Positions 1 to 7,594 of a DNA stretch of 26,352 nt are shown piece by piece. The stretch's first letter is position 1. Each line of letters begins with the position of its first letter. Origin of the DNA: Acidimicrobiia bacterium (GTDB lineage: Bacteria > Actinomycetota > Acidimicrobiia > Acidimicrobiales > Acidimicrobilacustridaceae). The notes below the pieces were generated by a model. It did not search any database and was not told the DNA's origin. It saw only the letters and a program-made list of their open reading frames with translations. The DNA is taken from assembly GCA_018882825.1 (NCBI GenBank), contig VERC01000001.1, positions 1 to 26,352 on the forward strand. The letters are read 5' to 3'. Position numbers and translations under genes: made by a program.

Positions 1-644
1 AGCGGGATGGACGCGGCGAACGCCTCCATGCCCTGACGGATCACCGGGTCGTCGTAGCCCTCCTGCACCATCGGCGTCATGATCATCCCGGGGGCGATGG
101 CGTTCAGTGTGACGCCGGCGCCGGCCCAGTCGGGACTGATGGCGTTGGTGCGGACCCAGCGGGCGACGGCGAGTTTCGTCGCCGGGTAGGCCAACACCGA
201 CTCACCCTCGTCGGCCACGGCACGCGCCGCCTCCTCGTCGTCGGCCAGACAGGCCTCGACCAGTTCCATCGAGTACCCGGGCTGACACGTGGTCGAGTTG
301 GAGCTGATGGCCACCGCGGCCGACGGCGCGCCGGCCACCAGCAACGGCCGCAGGGCCGACAGCAGTCGCACCGTGCCGAAGTAGTTCACCGACACCAACA
401 ACGAGGCGGGACGACCGGGCAGACCGGAGATGCCGGCACACGGCACGAACCCGTGCAGCACTCCATCCGCCCGCTCGCCGATGGCGGCGATGGCCGCGTC
501 GCGACCCTCGGGGGTGCCGAGGTCGGCCTCGATGTCGGCCCCTCGCAGGTCGACACCGATCACCGTGTGGCCGTCGGCCCGCAGGCGGGCGACGGTGGCT
601 GCGCCGATGCCGGAGCCGGCACCGGTGATGGCGATGGTTCCCAT
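1..644 (-). CDS. SDR oxidoreductase, 3-alpha-hydroxysteroid dehydrogenase/carbonyl reductase-like (3' end outside window)
   Basis: This is an NAD(P)-dependent short-chain dehydrogenase/reductase whose last part lies beyond the left edge; 214 codons are visible. It has the nucleotide-binding TGAGSGIG at residues 7-14, an ADIEADL stretch near 36-42, a VSVNYFG stretch at 84-90, catalytic Ser at 114/115 (ISSNS) and the Tyr-Lys pair in YPATK (Y153, K157). The spacing and the wording of these motifs match, from memory, the HsdA group (3-alpha-hydroxysteroid dehydrogenase/carbonyl reductase, often auto-named coniferyl-alcohol dehydrogenase), so oxidation of a secondary alcohol or reduction of a ketone is likely, with the substrate unknown. 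The ATG shares its A with the stop of the small membrane protein gene upstream (TGATG), so it is translationally coupled to the end of the transporter operon. SDR identity is firm; the steroid assignment is inference. Confidence 0.85.
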   Translation of the reverse strand, partial: MGTIAITGAGSGIGAATVARLRADGHTVIGVDLRGADIEADLGTPEGRDAAIAAIGERADGVLHGFVPCAGISGLPGRPASLLVSVNYFGTVRLLSALRPLLVAGAPSAAVAISSNSTTCQPGYSMELVEACLADDEEAARAVADEGESVLAYPATKLAVARWVRTNAISPDWAGAGVTLNAIAPGMIMTPMVQEGYDDPVIRQGMEAFAASIP

Positions 645-994
645 CAGCGCTTGACCGCGTCGATGATGTCCTGCGTGTTCTGCTGGCCCTCGTAGAGCTG
701 ACGCAGCAGCCACATGCGCAGGAACGCGGCCAACGAGTAGCGCAGGAAGATCGCCGCGCCGGCCACGATCAGACCCAGTCCGGCGATGGCCAGACAGATG
801 AGCGTGGTCACCTCGATGTCGGCGGCCTGGTTGCGGGCCGACACCCAACTGAGGAACGAGACCACGATCCCGGCCAGCATCAGCAGGAAGCCCAGCACCT
901 GGAACGTGCGATCACGTCCGGCACTGCCCGTCTTCAACTTCATGTCGTTCACATCGGCCTTGAACTGCTCGATGCGATCACCAGTGGTTTCCAT
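644..994 (-). CDS. small two-pass membrane protein, unknown function
   Basis: This is a 116-residue protein of no family I recognise. It has a charged N-terminal 29 residues (predicted amphipathic, rich in Lys/Asp/Glu), two hydrophobic segments at about 31-52 and 63-86, a basic turn, and a polar amphipathic tail ending in DIIDAVKR. No signal peptide or catalytic motif is visible. A GGAGAG ribosome binding site precedes the ATG, which sits 12 bases after the LivF stop, and its own stop overlaps the start of the SDR gene. The tight placement says it is co-expressed with the ABC importer and the SDR. It could be an accessory subunit or anchor for either, but nothing in the sequence proves that. 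Confidence 0.75.
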   Translation of the reverse strand: METTGDRIEQFKADVNDMKLKTGSAGRDRTFQVLGFLLMLAGIVVSFLSWVSARNQAADIEVTTLICLAIAGLGLIVAGAAIFLRYSLAAFLRMWLLRQLYEGQQNTQDIIDAVKR

Positions 995-1006
995 GTCTCT
1001 CCGGTC

Positions 1007-1744
1007 TCAGGAGCCCAGGTAGGCGGCTGACAGTTCATCTTCGAGCTCAGCGGGCGTCCCCACGCGGGTGACGTTCCCATGGAGCACGATCGCGGCGTAC
1101 TGGGCGATGCCCAGCACCGTCCGAGCGAACTGCTCGGACACCAGGATCGACACTCCCTCCTTCGAGACCTGAGCCACGATCTCGTAGAGGTTGGCCACCA
1201 CGAGGGGGGCCAGTCCCATCGACAGTTCGTCGAGGAGGAGGATCGACGGGTTCACGGACAGTGCCCGTGCCATCGACAACATCTGCTGCTCGCCGCCGGA
1301 CATCGTCCCGGCCAGCTGCTTGCGCCGTTCACCCAGTCGGGGGAAGCGGGCATAGGCGATCTCCTCCACCTCGGCCAGCGGGACCCCGGCCATGGTGGCC
1401 ATCCACAGGTTCTCGCGCACGGTGAGGTTGGGGAAGATGCCGCGGCCCTCGGGAATGGTGCACATACCCAGCCGGGCCAGTTGATCGGCCGGCGCGCCGA
1501 CCACGTTGCGACCGGCGATGCGCACCTCGCCCGAAGTGGGAGTGAGCAGACCGGACGCCACCTTGAGGATGGTCGACTTCCCGGCCCCGTTGGGACCGAG
1601 CAGAGCGACCACCGCGCCCTGGGGCACGACCAGGTCGATGCCGTGGAGCACCTCGATCGACCCGTAGGCGGCGTGGATGTCGACGAGTTCGAGCAACGGC
1701 GCGCCCGCGTCGACGCCGTGGTCCTCGTGATAGGTCGCGTTCAT
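1007..1744 (-). CDS. livF: branched-chain amino acid-type ABC transporter ATP-binding protein LivF
   Basis: This is the second ATPase of a LIV/HAAT-type importer (245 residues), on the cytoplasmic side of the fused permease. Visible motifs are Walker A GPNGAGKS (50-57), the LivF-typical IPEGRGIFPNLTV (97-109), ABC signature MSGGEQQ (148-154) and Walker B ILLLDE (168-173), followed by SMGLAP. The residue after the Walker B Glu is Leu rather than the more common Pro; the catalytic Glu is kept. The ATG was chosen because it overlaps the LivG stop by four bases (ATGA); upstream extension of the frame reads through LivG and has no LivF-like sequence. There is a roughly 17-residue polar N-terminal lead before the conserved domain. 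HAAT transporters carry branched-chain amino acids but also urea, amides and aromatic acids, so the substrate is open. Confidence 0.93.
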   Translation of the reverse strand: MNATYHEDHGVDAGAPLLELVDIHAAYGSIEVLHGIDLVVPQGAVVALLGPNGAGKSTILKVASGLLTPTSGEVRIAGRNVVGAPADQLARLGMCTIPEGRGIFPNLTVRENLWMATMAGVPLAEVEEIAYARFPRLGERRKQLAGTMSGGEQQMLSMARALSVNPSILLLDELSMGLAPLVVANLYEIVAQVSKEGVSILVSEQFARTVLGIAQYAAIVLHGNVTRVGTPAELEDELSAAYLGS

Positions 1745-2484
1745 CCCACACTCTCCGGAGACCCGAGATAGGCGTCGATCACGGCGGGATCGTTGCGCAC
1801 GGCGTCGGCCGAGCCGCTGGCGATGATCCTTCCGAAGTCGAGAACGTGGATCGTCTCGCACACCTTCATGACCAGCGACATGTCGTGCTCGACCAGACAG
1901 ATGCCGAGGCCGTCTTCGCGGGCCAACTTCTTGAGCAGTTCACCGAACCGGTCGGTCTCCTCCTCGGTCTGACCCGAGGCCGGCTCGTCGAGCAGCAGCA
2001 GCGTGGGCTGGATCATCAGGGCTCGGGCCAACTCGACCACGCGGGCCTGGCCGGTGGGGATCTCGCCCACCTCACGGTCGGCGACCTCGGTCAGACCGAC
2101 CAGGGCGAGGATGCGATCGGCCTCGGCCCGGGCGTCGATGCGGGGCGTGCGCATGCTCCAGCGATTGCGGATCTCTCCGGCCACCAGCACGTTGTCGCGC
2201 ACGGTGAGCGAGGTGAACAACTCGAGCCGCTGGAACGTGCGGGCCAGCCCCATACGGGTGCGCTTGTGGGGCGGCAACCTGGTGACGTCGCGGTCGTTGA
2301 ACGTGATCGAACCGGCGGTGAGCGCCTGCAGGCCGGTGATGCAGTTGAACAGGGTGGTCTTGCCGGCACCGTTCGGTCCGATGAGGCCGGTCACCGTGGC
2401 TGGCTCGACGGTGATCGACACGTCGTCGAGGGCGACGTTGCCGCCGAAGCGGACCTTGACGCCGGAGGTCTCAAGCAGAGGCAT
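1741..2484 (-). CDS. livG: branched-chain amino acid-type ABC transporter ATP-binding protein LivG
   Basis: This is the first ATPase of the importer, 247 residues from the ATG at 2484. I chose that start because GGAAGGAGAG lies just upstream; a start 11 codons earlier adds an Arg-rich stretch with no homology. Motifs: Walker A GPNGAGKT (36-43), Q-loop ARTFQ (81-85), Walker B LLLLDE (162-167) and switch His200 in VEHDM. The ABC signature region reads IPTGQARVVELARAL (142-156), so the usual LSGGQ or LivG-type YGQQR is altered while Gly and Gln are kept. The gene overlaps the end of the permease gene by 14 bases and the start of livF by four, which points to coupled translation and fixed stoichiometry of the complex. 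Confidence 0.93.
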   Translation of the reverse strand: MPLLETSGVKVRFGGNVALDDVSITVEPATVTGLIGPNGAGKTTLFNCITGLQALTAGSITFNDRDVTRLPPHKRTRMGLARTFQRLELFTSLTVRDNVLVAGEIRNRWSMRTPRIDARAEADRILALVGLTEVADREVGEIPTGQARVVELARALMIQPTLLLLDEPASGQTEEETDRFGELLKKLAREDGLGICLVEHDMSLVMKVCETIHVLDFGRIIASGSADAVRNDPAVIDAYLGSPESVG

Positions 2485-4732
2485 CGACTCTCTCCTTCCC
2501 GGGAAGGACGACGGCATCGAGACCGAGCACCCGATCCATGTGGGCGAGGTCGTCGTCGGTGTAGGGCCGCTCGATGCCGATCATCTCGGCCGCCACCGGG
2601 GGCGGGACCCCGAACTTCTTCAGCATGTACTTCTCGTAGATCTTGCCCCCGACCGGCGGCACGACGAACAGGACGACGATGGTGGCGATGGCGAAGTGCC
2701 AGTTGGTCAGCACACCCGCGGCGGTGAGCGCATAGGCGAGCACCTCGAGACCGATCATCGTGTACATGACCGGCTTGGCGTCCTTGAGCCGCGAGAAACC
2801 CTCCACGATGTCGTTCACCGCTCCCGAGGGGCTCTTGCCCATGGTGATGCCGATGGTGGCCGGGAGCACGGTCACCGCGCTGACGAAGAACATGAAGATC
2901 GCTTCGAGTCCGGCGTAGTCGACGGCGAACTTCTTGAGTGATCCATTGAGCATCTCGATGAAGGCCACGAGGAACACGCCGGCGAACAGCGCCCCCGACA
3001 TGTAACCGATGCCGCCGACCACGGTGATCATCATGAGCGACAGGCTGAGCAGGATGTCGAAGCGGTCGGCAGTGACGTTGCCGGCCTGGGCCGACAGCAG
3101 GATCCCGCCGAGTCCGGCGATGGCGGCCGACAACATGAACACCGAGAGCTTGAGGCGTACGACGCTCATGCCGAGGGTGGCGCACGCGGCCGGGCTGTCC
3201 TTCATGGCCGCCAGTCGGCGGCCGTAGCCACTGTGGCGTACGAACACGAGAGCGATGGCCAGCAACGCGAACAGCACGGTCACCAACATCAGGAACGTGT
3301 CCTTGGAGTTGAAGTCGATCGGACCCACCGCCGGCTTGGGGATGTTGATCTGCCCGGTGGGGAAGATGGTGAACGACAGCCCGAAGATCTCGCGCTCGGA
3401 GATCTGGGTCAGCACCATCCGGGACACGAACACACCGAAGGCCATCGTGGCCAGCGCCAGGTAGAGACCGCGCAGTCGCAGCGCCGGCAGGGCGATGATG
3501 GCGCCGACGATGGCCGTGACCACACACCCGATCACGATTCCCCACAGCGTCATGCGCGAGTCCTGTCCGGAACCGGAGATGCCGAAGTGGAAGGCCACGA
3601 CGGTGGCGATGGCGCCGAACGACATCACGGCGAGGTTGATCTCACCGGCCAGACCGGTGAGCAGAACCAACGACAGGGCGATGATGGCGATGGTCATGGC
3701 CAGTGTGAGCGTGTTCACCGCGGTCGGCGCCATGATCACGCGCAGGGCGAACACGACCCCCACCAGGATCAGGCCGGCGATCCATGCCGTGCGCATCGAC
3801 GGCAGGCGGAAACGCTCACGGGTGCGCAGGATGGTGGCACCGCGGAGGCGGTCCTGCGGCAGGATGATCAGCACGATGAACAGGAAGATCATCGGCAGCG
3901 ACTGGCGGAAGGCGCTCGACCACGTCCAGTTGGCCGGGAAGTAGGCCACGACGTACGTGGTGGTCAGACCGATCACCAGGGCACCGACGAAGGTGCGCGG
4001 AAGGCTGCGCAAGCGTCCGAACATGGCGGCGGCGAAGGCGTCGATGACCAGCAGCGTGAGCTGCGACGCACTCATGGCCGAGCCGATCATGGGCTGGATC
4101 AGGATGCCGGCGAGGGCGGCGAGGAACGCGCCCCCGGCCCACGACAGCATGGCGAGACGCTCGGGTCGCCCGCCGTTGAGCTGCAACAGGTCGGGATCGT
4201 CGACCACGGCCCGCATGGCCACGCCGGAGCGGGTACGCACGAAGATCAACCTGATCCCGGCGGCGATGGCGATGGCGATCGCGAACGAGATGACGTAGTG
4301 CCACGGGATCCGCACCTCACCCACCTCGATGAGGGCGTTGGGACCGAAGAACTTGAGGAACTGGCGGGGCGTGCTCGACACCGGGCTCCAGATCCAGGTG
4401 GCCAGGGCCTGGAAACCGAGCATCACGCCGATGGACACGATGATCTTGGTGACGTCGGAGGTGCCGCGCAGGTTCCGCATCACCACGCGGTAGAGCCCGG
4501 CACCCAGAAGCGGGGCCAGCACACCGAGGACGACGATGAGGGCGATCGGCGCCGGCCAACCCCACCCCCACCGCAACTGCCAGTAGGTGAACACGGCCAA
4601 CATGGCGATGGCACCCTGGGCGAAGTTGAAGATGCCCGACGTCGTGTAGGTGACCACGAGGCCCGAGGCGGCGATGAAGTACGCGCCGCTGAGGGCGAGA
4701 CCGAGCACGGTGTACTGCAGGAAAGTGCTCAC
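2471..4732 (-). CDS. fused LivH-LivM permease of a branched-chain amino acid-type ABC transporter
   Basis: This single 753-residue protein carries both membrane domains of a HAAT importer. Residues 1-300 are LivH-like: a GIFNFAQG motif at 33-40 and a coupling loop with RSGVAMRAVVDD at 168-179. Residues 315-635 are LivM-like: LTGLAGEINLAVMSFGAI around 358-375, LRLRGLYLALATMAFG at 418-433, a coupling loop SGYGRRLAAMKDSPAACATLG at about 501-521, and VVGGIGYMSG at 571-580. A tail of about 100 residues follows, with two more hydrophobic segments (about 655-674 and 678-695) and a charged cytoplasmic end; ordinary LivM proteins stop before this. The start is GTG at 4732, with GGGGGA upstream. It is the first gene of the transporter operon. 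No periplasmic binding protein gene adjoins it. Confidence 0.92.
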   Translation of the reverse strand: MSTFLQYTVLGLALSGAYFIAASGLVVTYTTSGIFNFAQGAIAMLAVFTYWQLRWGWGWPAPIALIVVLGVLAPLLGAGLYRVVMRNLRGTSDVTKIIVSIGVMLGFQALATWIWSPVSSTPRQFLKFFGPNALIEVGEVRIPWHYVISFAIAIAIAAGIRLIFVRTRSGVAMRAVVDDPDLLQLNGGRPERLAMLSWAGGAFLAALAGILIQPMIGSAMSASQLTLLVIDAFAAAMFGRLRSLPRTFVGALVIGLTTTYVVAYFPANWTWSSAFRQSLPMIFLFIVLIILPQDRLRGATILRTRERFRLPSMRTAWIAGLILVGVVFALRVIMAPTAVNTLTLAMTIAIIALSLVLLTGLAGEINLAVMSFGAIATVVAFHFGISGSGQDSRMTLWGIVIGCVVTAIVGAIIALPALRLRGLYLALATMAFGVFVSRMVLTQISEREIFGLSFTIFPTGQINIPKPAVGPIDFNSKDTFLMLVTVLFALLAIALVFVRHSGYGRRLAAMKDSPAACATLGMSVVRLKLSVFMLSAAIAGLGGILLSAQAGNVTADRFDILLSLSLMMITVVGGIGYMSGALFAGVFLVAFIEMLNGSLKKFAVDYAGLEAIFMFFVSAVTVLPATIGITMGKSPSGAVNDIVEGFSRLKDAKPVMYTMIGLEVLAYALTAAGVLTNWHFAIATIVVLFVVPPVGGKIYEKYMLKKFGVPPPVAAEMIGIERPYTDDDLAHMDRVLGLDAVVLPGKERVDASA

Positions 4733-4759
4733 TGCGGTGTTCCCCCGGATCTGATGGTC

Positions 4760-4784
4760 GGTCGGAGCGGGATCGAGTCCGACC
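4760..4784 (-). promoter_or_regulatory. hairpin in the putative leader of the permease operon
   Basis: A 7-base perfect inverted repeat (GGTCGGA at 4760-4766 and TCCGACC at 4778-4784, 11-base loop) lies between the candidate -10 box and the GTG start of the permease gene. It could affect transcription or translation of the operon. A repeat of this size is expected a few times by chance in a window this long, so this is a weak call. Confidence 0.25.
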
Positions 4785-4807
4785 CGTCCGCCCCCGTGAC
4801 GGGCGAC

Positions 4808-4813
4808 ACCCTA
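4808..4813 (-). promoter_or_regulatory. candidate -10 box (TAGGGT) for the permease/ABC operon
   Basis: On the minus strand the 108-base gap upstream of the permease holds AACTAGGGTGTC, a TANNNT-type actinobacterial -10 element. This would give a leader of about 70 bases. No convincing TTGACA-type -35 box is seen at 17-18 bases. The same CTAGGGT word occurs upstream of the esterase gene (25397-25402). Confidence 0.35.
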
Positions 4814-4825
4814 GTTGGTCGTCCC

Positions 4826-4842
4826 GACCGGTTGCGCCGGTC
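4826..4842 (-). terminator. hairpin overlapping the stop of the acyl-CoA ligase gene
   Basis: GACCGG (4826-4831) and CCGGTC (4837-4842) form a perfect 6-base GC-rich stem with a 5-base loop that includes the ligase stop codon. There is no U-tract after it. It may help end or attenuate transcription before the transporter operon, but GC-rich genomes make such short stems often. Confidence 0.3.
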
Positions 4843-6430
4843 AGTTCACGAGTCGACCGGTGTCACCCCAGTAGCGGGCGCGCAGCGTCTTCTTGTCGGG
4901 CTTGCCCAACGCGCTCAACGGGATCGAGTCGACGAAGTCGACGGACTTGGGCGCCTGGACCGACCCCTTGGCCTCCTTGACCAGGGCGATGAGTTCGTCG
5001 GGATCGAGCTCGACACCGGGTCGGGGCACGACCACGGCCTTGACCGCCTCGCCCCACCGGTCGTCGGGAACCCCGATCACGGCCACGGCCGACACCCCCG
5101 GATGAGCGGACAGGACGTCCTCCACCTCGCGGGGATACACGTTGAACCCGCCGGTGACGATCATGTCCTTCTTGCGGTCGACGATGTAGAGGAACCCCTC
5201 GTCATCGGCCCGGGCGATGTCACCGGTGTGCAACCACCCGTGGGCGAAGGCCTCGGCCGTCTGCTCCGGCTTGCCCAGGTAGCCCTTCATCGTGAGCGGG
5301 CCCCGCACGCAGATCTCCCCGGCCTCCCCCGGGGCCACCTCGACACCGTCGTCGTCGAGCAGGGCCACGTGCAGCCACGGCACGGGCCGGCCGCAACTGG
5401 CCAGGCGCTCGAGGTTCTCGGGATCGTGCTCGTCCTTGCGCAGCACGGTGATCGTCATCGGGCACTCGGCCTGACCGTAGAACTGGAAGAAGATCGGTCC
5501 CAAGCGGCGCACAGCTTCGGCCAGTCGGGTGGGACTGATGGCCGAGGCGCCGTAGAACACCGTCTGCAGGCTCGACAGGTCGTACTTGTCGAAGTCGGGA
5601 TGATCGAGCAGCACGTACAGCATCGTCGGCACCAGCATCGTGGCGGTGATGCGGTGCTCCTGCACGGTCTGCATGAACGTGACCGGGTCGAAACCGGGCA
5701 GCACGGTGAGCGAACCGCCCTTGAGCAGCGTCGGCGTGAAGAAGGCGGCACCGGCATGCGACAGCGGGGTGCAGATGAGGAAGCGCACCTCGTCGGGCCA
5801 CTCCCACTCCGACATCTGGATCTGCAGCATCGACATGCCGCCGCGGTAGGTGCTCATGATGCCCTTGGGCTTGCCGGTGGTGCCGCCCGAGTAGGCGATG
5901 CCGCTGAGATCCTCGGGATCGACGCGTGGTGAGACCAATGGCGCCGGCTCGAATGTGGCAGCCAGCGCGTGCAGGTCCTCACCGAACTCGGTGGGACCGA
6001 GGGCCAGCACGTGCTCGATGCCCGGCACCCGCTCGACGAGTTCGCGGGCCCGCTCGGTGAAGTTGTCAGGATCGAAGATCAGCGCCTTGGCCCCGCAGTC
6101 GTCGAGCACGTAGGCCTGATCCTCGACCGACCCCATCGGGTGCAGCGGCGTGGTGCGGGTGGCCACCATCTGGCTGGCGGCCATGTTGAACAGCACCTCG
6201 GGGCGGTTGAGCGACAGCACCGACATCTGCACGCCCCGGGTCAGTCCCTTCGACGCCAGCGCCTGCGCGTAGCGACTCACCTGATCGCGCATCTGGCGAG
6301 CCGTCATCTCGCCCACCCCGATGATGTTCACGGCCGGCGCATCGGGGTTCCGACCGAAGGCATGGATGAGCAGATCGGCGGGGAAGACACCCCGGTTGAG
6401 ATCGGTGAGATCGGTGGCGTCATTCGTCAT
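4841..6430 (-). CDS. acyl-CoA synthetase (AMP-forming, FadD family)
   Basis: This 529-residue enzyme should activate a carboxylic acid to its CoA thioester through an acyl-adenylate. The full set of ANL-superfamily motifs is present: P-loop YSGGTTGKPKG (180-190), YGQAE (318-322), TGD (402-404), the hinge DRKKDMIVTGGFNVYP (418-433) and the catalytic lysine K510 in LGKPDKK near the C-terminus. Length is normal for a fatty-acid-type ligase and there is no signal peptide, so it is cytoplasmic. It follows the kinase gene by 60 bases and precedes the ABC importer by 108 bases; an importer next to a ligase suggests uptake followed by CoA trapping. No ribosome binding site is seen before the ATG, but TACCGT sits 8 bases upstream, so the transcript may be leaderless. 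Chain length or ring specificity cannot be read from the sequence. Confidence 0.93.
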   Translation of the reverse strand: MTNDATDLTDLNRGVFPADLLIHAFGRNPDAPAVNIIGVGEMTARQMRDQVSRYAQALASKGLTRGVQMSVLSLNRPEVLFNMAASQMVATRTTPLHPMGSVEDQAYVLDDCGAKALIFDPDNFTERARELVERVPGIEHVLALGPTEFGEDLHALAATFEPAPLVSPRVDPEDLSGIAYSGGTTGKPKGIMSTYRGGMSMLQIQMSEWEWPDEVRFLICTPLSHAGAAFFTPTLLKGGSLTVLPGFDPVTFMQTVQEHRITATMLVPTMLYVLLDHPDFDKYDLSSLQTVFYGASAISPTRLAEAVRRLGPIFFQFYGQAECPMTITVLRKDEHDPENLERLASCGRPVPWLHVALLDDDGVEVAPGEAGEICVRGPLTMKGYLGKPEQTAEAFAHGWLHTGDIARADDEGFLYIVDRKKDMIVTGGFNVYPREVEDVLSAHPGVSAVAVIGVPDDRWGEAVKAVVVPRPGVELDPDELIALVKEAKGSVQAPKSVDFVDSIPLSALGKPDKKTLRARYWGDTGRLVN

Positions 6431-6438
6431 GGCTGGCG

Positions 6439-6444
6439 ACGGTA
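6439..6444 (-). promoter_or_regulatory. candidate -10 box (TACCGT) for a leaderless ligase transcript
   Basis: On the minus strand CTACCGTCGCCAGCC runs directly into the ligase ATG. TACCGT fits the TANNNT pattern and its distance to the ATG (8 bases) would place the transcription start at or next to the start codon. The absence of a purine-rich ribosome binding site fits a leaderless message. No clear -35 box is seen. Confidence 0.35.
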
Positions 6445-6490
6445 GCGCGCCGACCTCGGCGACGGGACGGTCAGCGGGACGACCGGCGAC

Positions 6491-7594
6491 TCAGGCCCAG
6501 TAGGAGCCGTCGAGCATGGCCTCGAGCAGTCGCCGGAACATGATGAGGTCGTCGGGATCGTCCGGCGCAACGGCCTGTCCGTAGGCGATGGAACGAGCGC
6601 TGGTCCGCAACGAGACCGTGGCGAACCGGAGGGCGGCGAACACCTCGAACCACTCGAGGGCCTCGACCGGCCGACCACTGAGTTCGGTGTACAGCGCAGC
6701 CATGTCCTCGCGGCGCATGAACTCGGGCAGACCGGGCATGCCGTAGGTCTCGGCCATGTCCTGGAAGAACTTGTGCAGGAAGATCATCCACGCCAGATCG
6801 ACCTCGGCGGGGCCGATGGCCGCCATCTCCCAGTCGAGGATGGCCGTCGGGGTCGGTCCGTCCCACAACATGTTGCCGATGCGGGCGTCGCCCCAGTTGA
6901 GCACGGTCGGGCCGGCCAGCACCGGGCGGTTGGCCTCCAGCCACTCGAAGGTCCGCTCGATGAGCGGTGAGCGCCGCTCGGCGCTGGCCCACTCGTAGTA
7001 GCGACGCTCGTGCCCGAGGTGCTGGTCGAGCGCGTCGTCACCGAACTGCGGACGGGCCAGGAAGGACAGGTCCACGGTGTCGGGCCGCAACTCGTGCAGG
7101 TCGACCAGCGTCTGGACCGCGTTGCGCTGCATCGTCATCCGCTCGTCGGCCGACAGGTCGCACACCCAACCGCCGAACACATAGGGCGGGATGTCGGTGG
7201 GCGCCACGCCGCCGAGCCGTTCCATCACCAGGAACGGGGTGTCGAGCACGGCGGTGTCGAGCACGACGTGCGTGACCACCGGAGCCGGCACCGTGGTGTG
7301 ACGACGCACCGTGCGCATGGCCTCGGCCTGCAGACGGATGTCGTAGTTCTCGAACACGGGGATGACCGTGGGCAACGGTGCCATGCGGGCGACGTAACCC
7401 GTGGTGACCCCGTCGATGGTCACGTCGAACAGCGCGCTCTCGCTCGACATGCCGTTGTCGGGCGCGGTCACGTTGGCCACGGTGGCGCCGGCCCCGAACT
7501 CGGTCAGGGCCCAATCGGTCAGTCGTCCGGTGAGTTCGGAGGGATCCCGACGCCAGGGGGTGTCGAGTTCCTGGTAGCCGGCCTCGTCGCTCAC
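6491..7594 (-). CDS. APH-fold phosphotransferase family protein (aminoglycoside-phosphotransferase/ACAD10-like kinase)
   Basis: This is a 367-residue protein of the APH/choline-kinase fold, a group that often sits beside acyl-CoA enzymes in actinobacteria and may phosphorylate a hydroxylated acyl or small-molecule substrate. The catalytic-loop motif is NWGDARIGN (233-241, with D236 and N241) and the metal-binding motif is LDWE (253-256); VMERLGGV (123-130) fits the hinge between lobes. The usual HGD of the loop is WGD here. The GTG start at 7594 was chosen because it overlaps the stop of the upstream amidohydrolase (GTGA); a longer frame exists upstream but only inside that gene. The coupling implies a shared pathway with the two amidohydrolases. 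The substrate is unknown; true aminoglycoside resistance is unlikely in this context. Confidence 0.85.
   Translation of the reverse strand: MSDEAGYQELDTPWRRDPSELTGRLTDWALTEFGAGATVANVTAPDNGMSSESALFDVTIDGVTTGYVARMAPLPTVIPVFENYDIRLQAEAMRTVRRHTTVPAPVVTHVVLDTAVLDTPFLVMERLGGVAPTDIPPYVFGGWVCDLSADERMTMQRNAVQTLVDLHELRPDTVDLSFLARPQFGDDALDQHLGHERRYYEWASAERRSPLIERTFEWLEANRPVLAGPTVLNWGDARIGNMLWDGPTPTAILDWEMAAIGPAEVDLAWMIFLHKFFQDMAETYGMPGLPEFMRREDMAALYTELSGRPVEALEWFEVFAALRFATVSLRTSARSIAYGQAVAPDDPDDLIMFRRLLEAMLDGSYWA

Noticed and set aside
3233..5932. A reading frame of almost 900 codons open on the plus strand, antisense to the permease and ligase genes
   Set aside because: It is a shadow of GC-rich genes on the other strand. 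Its composition is Gly/His/Asp/Arg/Gln-rich with no domain, and it spans two clearly real genes.
6491..7594. Aminoglycoside resistance gene
   Set aside because: The fold is shared, but the WGD variant and the coupling to amidohydrolases fit the catabolic ACAD10-like branch.
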